Shown here one piece after another: positions 32,811 to 47,100 of a stretch of 64,000 nucleotides of DNA (positions are counted from its first letter, which is position 1; the number at the start of each line of letters is the position of its first letter). Both the position numbers and the translations under genes were made by a program. A model generated the notes under the pieces. The model ran no database searches. It was not told where the DNA came from and saw nothing but the letters and a program-made list of their open reading frames with translations. The DNA comes from Parietaria judaica (Eukaryota; Streptophyta; Magnoliopsida; Rosales; Urticaceae): positions 34,981,201-35,045,200 of the forward strand of contig OX940861.1 in assembly GCA_954871525.1 (NCBI GenBank), in the 5' to 3' direction.

Positions 32811-35800
32811 TTATTTTCTGCTCCTTGTTCTCCTTGCAACCTGAAATATGCAAAAACAAATGCAATTATTTTGTGATTAAACGTCGATCTTCAGCATTCT
32901 TAGGAGGGCAAAGGAAACGAGGAACGTACCGGATTTTCGGTTATGTCGGTAACCCCTGAAGCTGATACGTCATCAGAAGCTTTCTGTCTTCTCTTTCCTT
33001 TAACTGAAGACAATAATATTAAAAATAATCAATGGTGTTAAGGATTCATTTTGCATACACCGACTCTACTAACAATTTACGCCGCTGTATAAAATGTAAA
33101 TACAAGCTATAGGATTAGTATCCCGGACTTCGAAATTAATTAATATGAGCTTACTATTGTTCTTCTTTGTTAGAAATACTATTTCTTGGTTTAAAAATAT
33201 TATGAGCATGTTTCTTTTTAAAATAAATTTGTGTTCACCTTAAGGACTTATGTAGTGACCAATTTAGAGCAACAAACCAAAAGAACAAATGTGCAAAGGA
33301 AACGAGACCCGTATCAGTTAAAGGCTTACCATTCTCCTTGTTCGCTAAACTATTCGACATTTGAGCTACATTTTTGCTGAACGTATCAACTGCTTTGTTT
33401 CTACTTCTGAAAAACAAAAGCTCTCGCAATTACCATCAAAATATATATATATATTTCAAATTCAAAGCTATTAAACAAAATGTAAGCAAAACCATAAAAA
33501 TCCACAAATCTACACAGCAGAACAATTAATATGCATCGCCGACTAAGGTAAAGACCGAGTTAAAAAAAAAATTAATCAAGTTTTTTGCCATGGACGAATT
33601 TTGAAGCCAGAAACAAATAATTATAAAGTTGACTCGAACGATCATTGTAAAGTTATGACAATATCCTAGAACGATAAAACTAAAGACTAAAACTCCTAGG
33701 AGGTTACACGGAACATGAGAAAGTTGCAGGGCAGCGCTATTTAGTTTATAACAAGTCACAACCGAGAAAAAATTATTGACTAACCGGAGCTGCCGTTTGA
33801 AGGCATTTGAATCCTCAACAAGTCCAAAATTCTGCGGAAAAAAAAAACATACTATGAGAATATAGCTAATAAGCAATCTTATAATATTTGTAGAATATCA
33901 TAATAACATTATTAGTAAAAGAGAATGTTCATTACATCACATTTTTTGCATTTGCGGAATGGGGTTATCCCAAACAATTTCTGGAAAATATAATCTTTAG
34001 TATGTCTTTTCCGTTAGAGAATAGAAACAGGTATTAGGAAGCTATTATTTTACTGAACTTGGGACACTTTTCCCACTATAAAAAGAACTTGCATTCCCAC
34101 CGACGTAATTGATTACAACTTGGATACTTAAGCTTCTATTATCTTATAGAAATATCCTAGGAATAATAATTAATTTGGTTTATTTTCTTTTTTCAGATGT
34201 TCTAGAATTAACTCTAGAACTCCTTAAATACTCTCATCAAAAACACACCTTACAACTCTTCAAAGGTTGTAATTCTATATAAAGAGAAAGAGACCTATGT
34301 ACAGTTTGAAAGACAAATGAAAAAGAAAATTAATTTCTCTCTATGCTATATTTTAACATAGTAACTTCTTTTCTTACTGTATGGGAATGATGAAAAGCTA
34401 ATAGTCTAATATATATATATTTGTGTATAAATAAGCAATATAGTAAATTTCTTAAGAATTTTCTTATAATGGCTCCTCTTACCCTTTCGTGTGAGGAACC
34501 ATCATTCGTAGTGTCCTCGCTCTCACTTTCCAAGGTTACTCTTTCAACAACTCCAGCATCACGTGTGATCTGTCCAATTGATCCAACAAATAAGCAAGAC
34601 AAAGCCAAATCTCCGAATACCGTCTTTTCTTCTTTATCTTTTCAATTATTTAAGTCAGCCCGCCAAATATTAGATATTCAAGGCATTCATCGTATTATCA
34701 ATTCATTAACAGTTTGAGATCACTTATATTTTGATATCAAATAGAACATTATATTATAAGTAGAAATCAACCTCATAAAATGAAGTCATCTAGAAAATCA
34801 TAACTAAAATCATACCGACTTTTATGAATTTTTTTAAAGATAAATAATATCCAATGTTTAGAATTGCGTATTTAAGCCTCGAGGCGTTTTCTCGCCGTGC
34901 CTCAAGGTGTATAGCCTTGAGGCGTTTGAGGCGTAAGCCTTGATAAATAAAATATAATTATTTAAAAATAATATAAAATTACAAATTTGCATATATATAT
35001 ATATAGTAGGGTTTGGTTTTGACTTAGATATGATACGGTTAGCATAAAATAAGTAACTAAATAAATAAAAATAGATATCATAATAAATAATTATATATAT
35101 GTAACCCGAAAAATAGGTAAGTAAATAAAAAAAGATATTATAACAAATACTAAATTTCTGACCCCGCAATGAAGCGTAGCCTCAAGCCGCAAATTTCAAG
35201 CCTAAGGCACTGACCCAGGCGTACCATTCAAGGCATCCGCCTCATTGCTATATTAGCCTCCGCCTCATTGAGGCGCCCAAGGCGTACGCCTTGATAACGT
35301 TTTTCACAACACTGATAATATCGTTTGACAATCAATGTAGAACCCTGTTTCATATACTACATTTACTCACCTTATGTGTATTGTCTTCTGCACTATGATC
35401 ACCTCCGGCGCCAGTATGAAATCTGGAAAAGAAAAGGAGAGTGCCGCTAAATAAGAAAATTCAAAGAGCTCGATAAGTACGTTAACCCAATTTAAAAAGC
35501 TAACCGTCTATCAGTTCGTAATAACGATTTCATCCGAGATCCGACCGATGCATCGCCCGTACGACCAGCTCCCTACATATTTAAGATACTGAGGAGTTGC
35601 TAAAAAAAATATCAAAAAAAATTAAATTACCCGATGGCCGAAATGTAAAGTTCATGTTTAATTACCTTCAAACTGACTTTGGAATTGCCCAAACCAACAC
35701 TTTCTTCTATAGAGGCAGAGCTTTCAGTAGCTAGAGAAGATTTCAAAGGCACAGAACCACTGGAAGACAAAATCTGTTCTTTTTCCAGACTTAATACTGA

Positions 35801-38044
35801 TTTATTCGATGCAACATCACGGTTATTATGGGTTTTAGTGCACTCGTGCAATTGAGCTCTCGGAGATATAGCACGTTTTTGTCTGGGACCCGCATTACTT
35901 TCTTGCTTCCCGGTTTTTTGGGTCTCCACTGTTTTAATTGAGGACACATTGGTAATCTTGCGCGGTGCTAAATTAGAACTGCTAGGCTTCATAGCCTCTG
36001 ACTGTTTGCTGTGTTCTTGATACTTTTTGTTACTCCTTTTACTGCTTGGATTCTAATACCAAAAAGCAAATGTTACAAGAATGAAGACAAAACTATAAGG
36101 GATAATTAGAACCAAATAATTAGCGAGAATTGAATATATTGTAGAAATAGAGAGAATTGAATCATTCTACTTGTTTATAAATATATTGTAGAAATAGAGA
36201 GAATTGAATCATTCTACTTGTTTATTTACACTGTCATCACTCTCTAAGACCAACTTAATTAGAGAGGATGTCTAGCATTAATGAGAATACTCTAGAATAT
36301 CTAAACTGAATAAATATGTAGAATTCATGAGAGCCTTCCAAAAAAAAGGAAACAAAATAATGAGCTGAATCAAAGCCCTATTAAATCCTAATCGAATGAA
36401 ATATTTACAACTAATCCTAATTAATTATAGGATTCGTCAGCATATGTTAATGAAAGGAATTTCTTTTAAAAAAAATTAATGAAAGGAATCTCACCGTGCA
36501 AACCACGGAGTTCTGAGATGTAAACACACTTATAACTTTTCTAATAAAAGATTCATCAATAGAAGATTGAGTGATGTGACTCGAACTTCCCTGGAAACAA
36601 TACAAAAATTGGCATTTATCAGTATGTTTAGCATCTGACGGAATTTATAGTTTACACTAACTATATCACTTAATTCTATGCATGTACAACAAGGTCTTCG
36701 GTATTTGTTTTCCTGTTCAATAAAAAAAAAAATTAGGCCCTATTTTTTGGTATTTTGAAATTAAAAATTTAAGACCTTATTTTTTGGACCTAGAACCAAT
36801 TTTACCGAATACTTTGTTTAGGACCGAAATTCGACTTTGGACATTGTTGGACCCTGTGTTTATATCTAAAAGTAAATCACATGAAACTTTTATCTGCATC
36901 CCTAATAGTTTTCATTTATTCATCTACAATAATGCATAAAAAGATTATTAGGTTAACTAAAAGGTTAAACTTAAATAAAGAGAAAATCAATTATGTTAAG
37001 ACTTAGAGTATATTATTGTTAAACAATGCGATCGGTCCAAATGAGTTTGTTACCGGTTCTCAAGACGAAAAACGAATAGACCCAATCAGGTTCTATTCAC
37101 CAAAGATCTTGATTTTTAGATTGGACCCTATTATTCGGTTTTTAAGGAATTTGGTAACAAGATCTTTGGTCCTCGGATTCGGTTTTATGGTTTTCCTGTA
37201 CAGCCTACTTACGTTTGACCAATACTTACTCTGTATAGGGATGATGGTAGCAAAATGTTCCCAGGGACATGTGAAGAAGAAATTCCACTTTGATTTATTG
37301 CTGTAACAAAAGAAAATCCAATCTCTGCTAGAAGGTGAAGCTTCTGCAAAATTAAAGTACCTACTACTCAATTGCAAGAATTGCATACAATCTAAAAATG
37401 ACTCAATCCTTCCATATATTTCTTACAGGGGTATTCTCGGTATTAACAGCATCCTCGGCTCTCTTTATGGCACGAAACATACAAAGGAGATACAAGACAG
37501 TAGCCTTCACTTTACTTAAGTCGCCATCGACGTTATCAGCATTGAGTAATGCCTCTAACACAAAGAAAAGTGGACTGCAAAGCATATAATATTAATTAGT
37601 AGCATATAATATTAATTAGTATACATTTTTGTGAAAAAATTCTGAACACACTTTATATCAATAATGAGGTTACATCTTATACACCATCAGCAGCTAACGA
37701 AAAATTATAATAATTAACTCTTACTAACTCCTATACACTAGAATACTAGATAATTAGCTATAATTACACTATCTAAACATAATTAATATTTTTACAATAA
37801 CCCTAACTTTGACGAGCAGTCCTCGTTTTTCTATCTTTCGTATGGTAGAGTTTGGTCTATATAGCCGGACCGGTTTACGGACCGGCTGATCGTAAACCAT
37901 TCTATGACCTTGCATTGTAAATTTATTTCTATAAATATAATCGATGTTTCTTTAGAATATAGTAAAAACAATAATCATAACTTTGTATACTTGTATACTT
38001 CTATATTAATGCAACTTTAAATGCAGAAGTGGAGAGGAATTGAA

Positions 38045-38123
<79 letters not shown>

Positions 38124-41100
38124 TACATTAGTTGAAAGGATATCTAGTTTAAGTTCATGAGAATATTCTACAATGTCTAAAATTAATAAGACAATTCAAA
38201 ACTGTTCTTTCTAGAATATTCTTATTAATGAAAACGAGCATATAGAATATTCTAGCGCGCCAAGAAAAAAATTAAGTAATCAAATATTTACAGATAACAA
38301 TTAATCTCATCTCAGGATCCATCTACATAAGAGCATCCAAAAAATGTACCTGCAGAACTGAGCATATAATTTCTCATTTTCACAATCTTCATGTGGAAAA
38401 TCTTTGTCATGAGAAAGAAGATGAATCAAGAATATGACAATGTAAGCAGGGCACTTGGTGATTAATTCGTCTTGTTCTAAGGCTCCGTGAGGTTGTCGAA
38501 TCCGTGCTTCTCTACTGTACTCCTTCACAAAGTCTGCAATGCATTTCGAAGACTGCAAACGGTATCAGAAAACTATTTGATGCAACTATAACACAACAAA
38601 ATTAGTCATAAGAGAAAATGACATACATTGGCTTGCAGATCTCTTTGGCAATCTGATGAGGCCAGTGCATAAGCACATGCATATCTACTTGTTATGGCGT
38701 GGTCCTTCAACAGTCGGTGTGTCTTATCAAGAAATGATCTCCTAACAACGGGGGACTCATCCTAGAAAAATGAAGCAAGATTGTTAACATAATTTTAAAA
38801 AAATGTATAAAAAAGATGAAAGAAAATAAAACGCACGGTGCAGTTGAAGAAATAGTCTAGTATTAAAAACAATGTATAAAAAAGATGAAAGAAAATAAAA
38901 CGCGCGGTGCAGTTGAAGAAATAGTCTAGTATTAAAATAAAAACATATTCAGAATATATTCCAAGTTTCAGCTTTGACAGTTTCTGAACAAAACCCAACC
39001 GACATACCTTCGCCAGTGACACTGTAGCATAAAATAACTCCGGAGAAATATGTAAATCCCATCGTTTCGAAAGCCGGAGAACAGATTTCGCAGCAGCAAG
39101 CCTTACACAGGACTTAGTATTTTCACTGTATCACACAATAAAATAAAAAGAATATAAGTATCTTTTGTTTGAATCACCTTTTGAATACCATAAAACCAAA
39201 AAATCTACTGCCTTAATGAAAATATGACCTGGAACAATATAGAAGTAAAATTACAGGCTCTTAATGTCGAATTTTTCAAGATTTCAATATAGAAAAATAG
39301 GTTCAAAGTAAGATTAACAGTCAAATTGAAGATATAGTGAAGTTGAACACTGAGATTAGTGAATTAAAACGAACAGCTCAATGTCTATGAGTTTCTAGAA
39401 TTTGAATACTTTTCAAGAAAAAGTGAAAAAGGCGTTTGCATGTGAAATTGTTTTGGTGCTTCTGAAAAAATTAGAAATAAACCAAGCAAAATATGAGTTT
39501 TATGCATTATCTTTTTTTATTATAAAAAAAAAAAAAAAAAACTATATTGATAATAATAAATTTACAATGCAAGGATAGAGTTTTATGCATTATCAAATGA
39601 TGGAACTGGCAGAAAGCAAGCTAAAGCTTACCATAAACTGGAACTGTCACAGGTACCATGATTTTTCATCATCTTCAGCAGTGTGTTTAATAATTTGTTG
39701 ACTTCCCGATTAATATTCACTCCTTGGTGTTGCAAAAAACTCTTGACGAGTGTTTTCAGCCCATATATCTACAAGAATAAATAAGGAACAATAAAAAGAG
39801 AACAATCAAGAAAGAGGGTAATGTTGGTAAATGTCTTTAAAAATAGAGCTAAACATCAGAAGCACATTACAAGGATACTTTTCATTATTTTCACTGGGAA
39901 AGCATGAACAAGAAAACCTAAAAACAATCAAATTATGTGCTAATTCTAACCCCATTCTTATTTAAAAGCACTCTGTTAGAAATATTTTAATAACCAATGG
40001 TCATTACTTAGGACTCAATATTTGGAAATAAGATCCCATTGCAAGCTATAATATGTAAACAAGGTTTTAATCAGAAACTTACCTTTAATTTGCAATGTTC
40101 AGTAGGCTCAAAAGTATAATCCAATGAACTTGAACTATCTGAAGAGTCCACCTACACAAGCTAAATTCACATTATTAGATAGATAAGTTTCATTAAGCAT
40201 ATGAAGCACAAAGGCATCAGCAAAGAATCCCAGTCACACAATACCTTAACACAGAGACACTGACCCGATCCCAGAATTAAATCAAACACAAAACAGATAT
40301 GAATTCGGCTAACGAGAATTCACTGAGTTAATGAATTCCTTTTTACTCCTTATTGCGAATGAATGGCAAATAACAAACAGAACTTTCCTTCGAGAGCAAG
40401 GTTGAACGGTTCCGTAATGACGCTTGGAGAAATTTATCACAAAGCATGAAAAACTCAATCATGCTGATATGGACCCGAGATTTAGGCTCACGTATCATAG
40501 GCGCAAGATGACGGAAGCGACTACAAGTGGCTAGGAATACGAGCTTAGGAGTCGTTTAATTTTATTTATTGCTTTCTGTTAAGTCCTTTAATTTAGGTTG
40601 TCGCTTTGGTTTAATTAGGATTTATTTCCTTTTTAAGCAAGTTTCCCGATTTGTTATGCCTATAAGTATAGGCGAATTTTATGAATAAATTAACTTCCAA
40701 ATCATATTTTAATCTCACAAGGGATTAGGGGTTGTGGAAGATTATTTTCTCTCTCTCCCTCTCTATTATTTTCGGCGCAATTTCCTAGCTTAAACCCTAG
40801 GTACACGTGTGACGGTAACCACGGCGCGAGGGAGGAAGACCGCGGCGCAGGCAGGGAGGCAGCAGTTGGAGGCGACTGGAAGGGAAGGAGGCAGACGCGT
40901 CACTCGGTCACAATCCCGGGCACATAACACATGCTCAAAGTGGGAGCCTATAGGTGACCGAAAACCCTAAATACAAAAACAAGGAATTGACCTAAATACC
41001 CTTTTTTCTGTTTTTCTTTTATTATGAACGTGGTATCTAGGTTTTTTTTTTCTCACCCGACTAAAACCACAAGGCCCTGGCATTATCGACCGGGAGACCA

Positions 41101-44100
41101 ACCCCTTGTGCAAGAACCCAAGCATCGCCCTAACCACTAGACCAACTCCTTGGAGTTTGAATCTACCTAAATACCCTTAATGTCATAAATAAATCCTAAA
41201 GACATAAAAGAAATATAGAAGCAAGCCTAAAGCACAGTTTTACGCTTTCTATACCGATAGGTGAAGATAGCAAGTCCTTCACACCAAAGCTGCATTCTAC
41301 CATCACACCGATAGTTTTTCACACGACTCAATCCCATCCATTCATTCATAAACATATGATAAAAAAGTATTACCTGGAGGATCCCCTCATTAACAGAACA
41401 CATACTAAAGAGTAAAGATAATGAGTTCAAAAATATTACCTGGAGGATCCTATCATATATAAAAGGCGTGATCTCTTCATCGTGAGTTTCAAATACCGAA
41501 ATGGACTGTTGGGCAAGACATCCCAGAGACTGCAACACTGTCATAACGTTATCCCCACTATGTAAAGACTCCACTAGTTCCTGCGCAGAAAGACTGTCAA
41601 TAATGAATACAAATACATTTGTCTTATCAGCCGTGACTGTATTTCAGAGAGCATATATAGCAAGAAGATGCACGATTTTCCCTACATACTGTGGAAAATC
41701 AAAAGAGCCAACCATCTATAGGACTCAGCCTAGAAATCAACAAGGACTCCTTGTTGATAAATGTAACCTCAGTCCCTAATTCAGTAGTTAGGCAGGAGAA
41801 CTCTCCCATAGGAAATTTCAGTAATCATAAATGACTACTAACCTTAAAAGTGAATGCCTTATATAGGCTTCAACACCCGTTATTATTTAACCCTAGACCT
41901 AAATTACCTAAAATATTCCTAATGAAAGAATATGCAATTTATGACAAAACAATGCACGCCAAATACTATCCACATCCTTATCTAATTTGATACTCCACCA
42001 TGGATGGAGAAAATCCGTATGTAGTCAATTTTTTATATCTAAAATACATTAGTTGTTGGAAATTATGACCAATGCAGTACATTTAGGGTAAAATAGTTTA
42101 CTTAAGGTTACTATTTACTATTTTGAAGAACAAGTACAAGAAGTTTGGAGAAAGACTTGAAAAAATAAAAAACAAAACATATTTACAAAGATATAGCATC
42201 GAGAAAAATAGCAGTAACTCTTTGTGATCGTTAAAGATGAAAACCAGCAAGTGATAATGTAACATAAGAAAAAATCAAATTAAAAAAATTAAAAAAAAAA
42301 AGTAGCAACTGCATATGCCCATCTGATAAGCATATAGCAGTAGCACATGTATGTACCTTGCACAAATCGTCAAAAATGAATTGCTTAGAGCTGTCAATTA
42401 ATGCAGCTAGTGCCGACACTGCATATTTGGCCTGCAACCGAGTCCCTTCAAGACAAACTCTTCTCAAAAAAGGGTAAATTTCACTGCCAAAAGAGAATTT
42501 AATATAGTTAAAAAAAAAACTTGTGATTAATTAAGAACCTATAAAATAGCTAAACAATATTGCACTAGATTACAAAAGCAAGCAAAAAGAATTTTTAAGT
42601 CTCCTATTAACCATATAAGAAACTTGGGAATGCAAACGGATGTTATAGATGAAGCAATGAAAAGCAACATCTAGCACAAGACATAAGTGGCGTCGACATT
42701 CGAGTGCTTGTTTGCACTTAATAAGCATTTTAATCTGAAGGAATCAGATTCAAGTTTGTTACGAGCTTTTTTTTTTCCTCTCTTTAAACACCTAAATATA
42801 TTTTAGTATCACTCATGCTCTTCTCTCTCCAAGATTCTCCTTTCTCTCTCCTCCTCTTAGATGCAACCTTCATACTTAAATAAAGTGATATCGCTGTTTA
42901 AAGTTTTAATTTGACGAAAGTGTTATATAAGAACACGTACGTATCAAGGGCATTACATGAAAGATACGAGTGACAATCAAAGTATACAGATAAGGGAGAA
43001 GCTGTCAACATCTAACATAATTAAAATCACCCATTTAGTAGAAATGAGCTTGAGAGTGAAAAGAAACAGACAGCAGAAATTACCTGAGTTTTACAGATAT
43101 ATATGGACCAGCTGTTGCCAGCACTTGAATCATCTTATCACTGATTGAGTGTCTGTCAACTAATAGCCTTTGAAATTGCTTTTCTGAGCCTCTCAGAAGC
43201 ATTGGGAAGATGCTTATAACAGCCTGTATAAGATAATAATATTACACTACTGATAAGACTCAAAATCTGTTTCGGAAAATAGGAGCTTTGCCTAATCTTC
43301 AAAGTTCAATCTTCCCTCTTTGAGAGAGATTTAACTTCGCAAACGATTATTCAATAATTCTTCCATTAGCCTAAGGTTTCTTAAATAGACCAATGATTAC
43401 AACCTAATGGGCCGAGCAGAGGCCAATAAAAATAAACCTCTAAAACATAATTGTAAATAACGAGACATGATAAATACCCTAAATTACTTAATTAAATAAC
43501 GATATGTAATCCTAAATGTTATGCATGGAGCAACTACTTACTTGAAGTTCATATAGCCTAGCAATATGCAATTATTTTGAATTGCTCAATCTCTAGTCCT
43601 ACTAAAATTAAAATTATCATAATCAGTTTTACCAAAAGAAGCCTGACGCAAGAATCCTTTAAGTTTGTATTCCCAAAACTGTCGCTCAAAAGATCATCTA
43701 TAAGGCAGCGAACATGCTCTGAGCTGAATATATTGTAGGAGCATTTCAAGGAAAGTGTTTCCAGAAATGCAAAATTCTGGTGCTTATCTCCAATAACATT
43801 TAAAAGCTTGTCCTGAAAAAGAAAAGTAAACGGTGGCATAAGATATGTGCAAGCCAGTAAATAGTAAAGACTTCAAAAACAAAGAAGAATAAAAGCAGGA
43901 CACTTCTTATCAATATAAAAAATTAAAGCTGATCGTAAACCATTCTTAGACCTGGCATTGTAATTTTATCTTTATCAATATAATCGTCGTTTCTTTTTTC
44001 TTCTTTTTTAAAAGCAGGACACCTCTTGTTCTTTTCCAATTAAGTTTCAGAATAATAAAGTACAAAGATCAGAAAAATAAATAAATATCTCCTTAACCAT

Positions 44101-47100
44101 AAAAAAATACCAAATAAATAAATAGTATGAGTCACCGAATATTGAGACTGGGAACTTTGGCCTCTTTACACAATAATCCATATATTTGTATCTCAATCAT
44201 TTTTATTCCCAATATATTATTCAGTATAAAAAAAATAGTGGAATAGCCTGTTTGCAATATCTGAAAGCTAGCGTATTTCGGAATTTACCTATATATTATT
44301 GTATTACAAAAAACTGGAAGAAATATACATACCCTTGTGGTCTCGGCATTTACATGCTGTACGTCTTTCAGCAAAATTTCAAGCATATTAAATACGTTAT
44401 TGTCTTTCATCTCATTCAATCTGTTAAAGCATTCTTCTGCTTTAGAAGGATCTGAAAAAGCTGCAGCCATTTTCACGAATGAAGTTCTATACGTTTTCTG
44501 CTTATCTTCTGAGCAAGCCTCCTGCAGCATAAACCATTAATCTCATTTGAAATTAAATAATTTGGAAGTTACGTAAAAGTCAAATTGAAGCATCACAAAT
44601 AGCTGGGCCATTTTCCTAAAAATCATATGAAGGACAAGCCAAACGAAGTATGCCAAAAGATACATAAAAAATATGGTACAATATTGGCCAGGATCATTTA
44701 TATGAAAATTATTACAGCGCGTTGATTCTATTAAAATGTTGGGAGCAAAGAATTATGTACAACGATGTCAATTATAGAAATGAAAAATATGTCGTGGCTA
44801 TTAAATATAACAATCTCTATAAATTGTAGTATATAGATCTGCTTAAAGTTTAGCCTTCCATCAGTGTAAAAAAGCAAGTAAAATGAATTGAGAACTAGGG
44901 CTAAATCTAATCTTCATATGAATCATATACATAAAGATATGTTTATTATACTGCAGCACTGCTATATTCATAGAACAAGGGAAAAATCAATATTAGTTCA
45001 TTTATTACTTGTAAAAATAACACTGAGCTTGAAATGGGAAAATCTATTGAGAATGATTGGTGATAAATAGGACGTTAAAGGACTTTCTGTAAATTTTAAA
45101 GTAAGAATAAATCCTTAGAGCAGTATATATTTCCCTTTCAATCATAATTTTCTCCTTTTCATAAAATAGATATTCAAAACCAAATGCTCTCATGCTGAGG
45201 AAAGGAAGAGGAAGATAGAGAAAATCTTAAGTATTACCTTCTCTTTTCTTCTCATAGCCAAATAGATTTGCATCTCATTTTTCAACCTAAAACCATATAT
45301 ACCAATAGATAGCTTCAACAACAAAACATAACCAATATTCAAAAATATATAAGAGAAATAATACTTTGATCCTGGTACATCGCCTATTTATTTATCTTTA
45401 TTGTATCATTATTAAAACATACCTTCTTTTTTGAGTTAGAATAGAGTTCAGTGCTTTCAAATGTAGAGGAGTGAACAGAGAAAACATATGAACCCAGTGC
45501 TTTGTTCTTGCCTCAACAGGAAGAAGTGCGGGAAATAGATCTTTCGCCAGAGTAAGCTCCATGTTTTGGGGCCTAAATTTTGGGAGAATATGGTCATTTA
45601 TTCTCATTACCTGGGATTAGATTACAATCTAATGTGCAGTCGAAAAGAAAGAAAAAAATAACTATCTAGCTCCAGTATTAAAATATTCCCTATAAATAAA
45701 GAATCTCCTTACTAATTGAAGAGATAAAATAAATTATTTCTAACATACATATAATGAAAGATAGAAGTGGTATTTTTGACAAATCTATATAGGAAAATAT
45801 GGGGAAAAAAGTCAAAGCGTGTATATAGGCGAACCTGAACTCCTTACTGTCTTTGTCATAGCAAAGCATCAGCATTTTAAGAGGAATTTGTTCAAAGTGG
45901 TCGGATCTAACATTGTCGCCTTCATTACATTGTTTACAATATGCATGATATACTTCCAACAACTTCTTTAATGTCTCCTTCCTAACAGATATCTGCATGA
46001 GAGAGAACATGTGAAATTAATAATGCTTTTCAGTATTTGAGACAGGTAGACAAAGAAGATTTACCTTTTTATCCCTAAGTCGATCGGTAATTTGACATAG
46101 AAGTTTGGATGGAAAAATCTTCAAGTTTGACTTGGCAAGATCACAGGTGACAATGACTGCCTGGATCCTTACCTTGTCATCAAAATCTAGTAGCCGGCCT
46201 TCAAGGGCAGCTGTTCAGATCCGAATAAGTTAGTGTCGGTCTTGGGATAATTATTTCTGATCTCATTAATCAATAATAGAGATTACATCTTATGTTATGC
46301 CTGATAAGCTGTGATAAAATAATAATAATAAAATAGGTAAGTCTTACTAATTCCTATACAAAAGGAAACTACCTAACTATATATATTTGTGAGAAGCTTA
46401 CAAAGAACATCAAGCGACTCTGCCCCAGAAGGATGGGCCATGTAGCATAGTTTAGCAGACTGAAGAGCGCTGACTCTGACTTCTGCAGATTTATCGGAGA
46501 ATCGTTTTAAAAACTCTACAAAAACACTGCGGTAATTTTGTGCAATTTGGTGCCCCGGCAGTGAAAGAAGTTTCCCTATCAGCATAAGAGCTTTTATTCG
46601 GGCATCAACCTGATCAATCTACAAACATATTTGAAAAGTTAATCAATACAAACAAGGATTAGTTACTCATGTGTACTTCGAAATGCAGCTGGTTATCCAT
46701 TTCTTCAACTTGTTCTTGAGGGAATAGAGATTAAATTTAAAAATAAATAGAAGGCTGAAAAACTACATTAAAATTGACAAAAATACCCATAAACTACATT
46801 TTCAACACACGTTAACAGTATCCCTTATCTTTCAAGGGACAAGGGGTGTATAATATTATAATTATTATTTATTTCTATACACGAGTTGTATTGCAATTCA
46901 TTGCCTCTTGTAAGGGTACTTTTTATTATTTTAGGGTTTCGCCGATTACAATATAATAAAGCAATTACAGTGAATGAGAATACTAACCAGCAATTCATGA
47001 GTCAGATTTGGAATGACTGCAATTAGCATCTGAGGAGCACACTGGAAAACTCTATAAATGATTTCATGGTAAAACTCTTTCAGTTCGCTCCGTAAAGCAT

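Noticed and set aside
36491..36510. Helitron-like 3' hairpin CACCGTGCAAACCACGG
   Set aside because: It lies in PDS5 exon 23 (36495-36590) and its donor; no CTAG follows.
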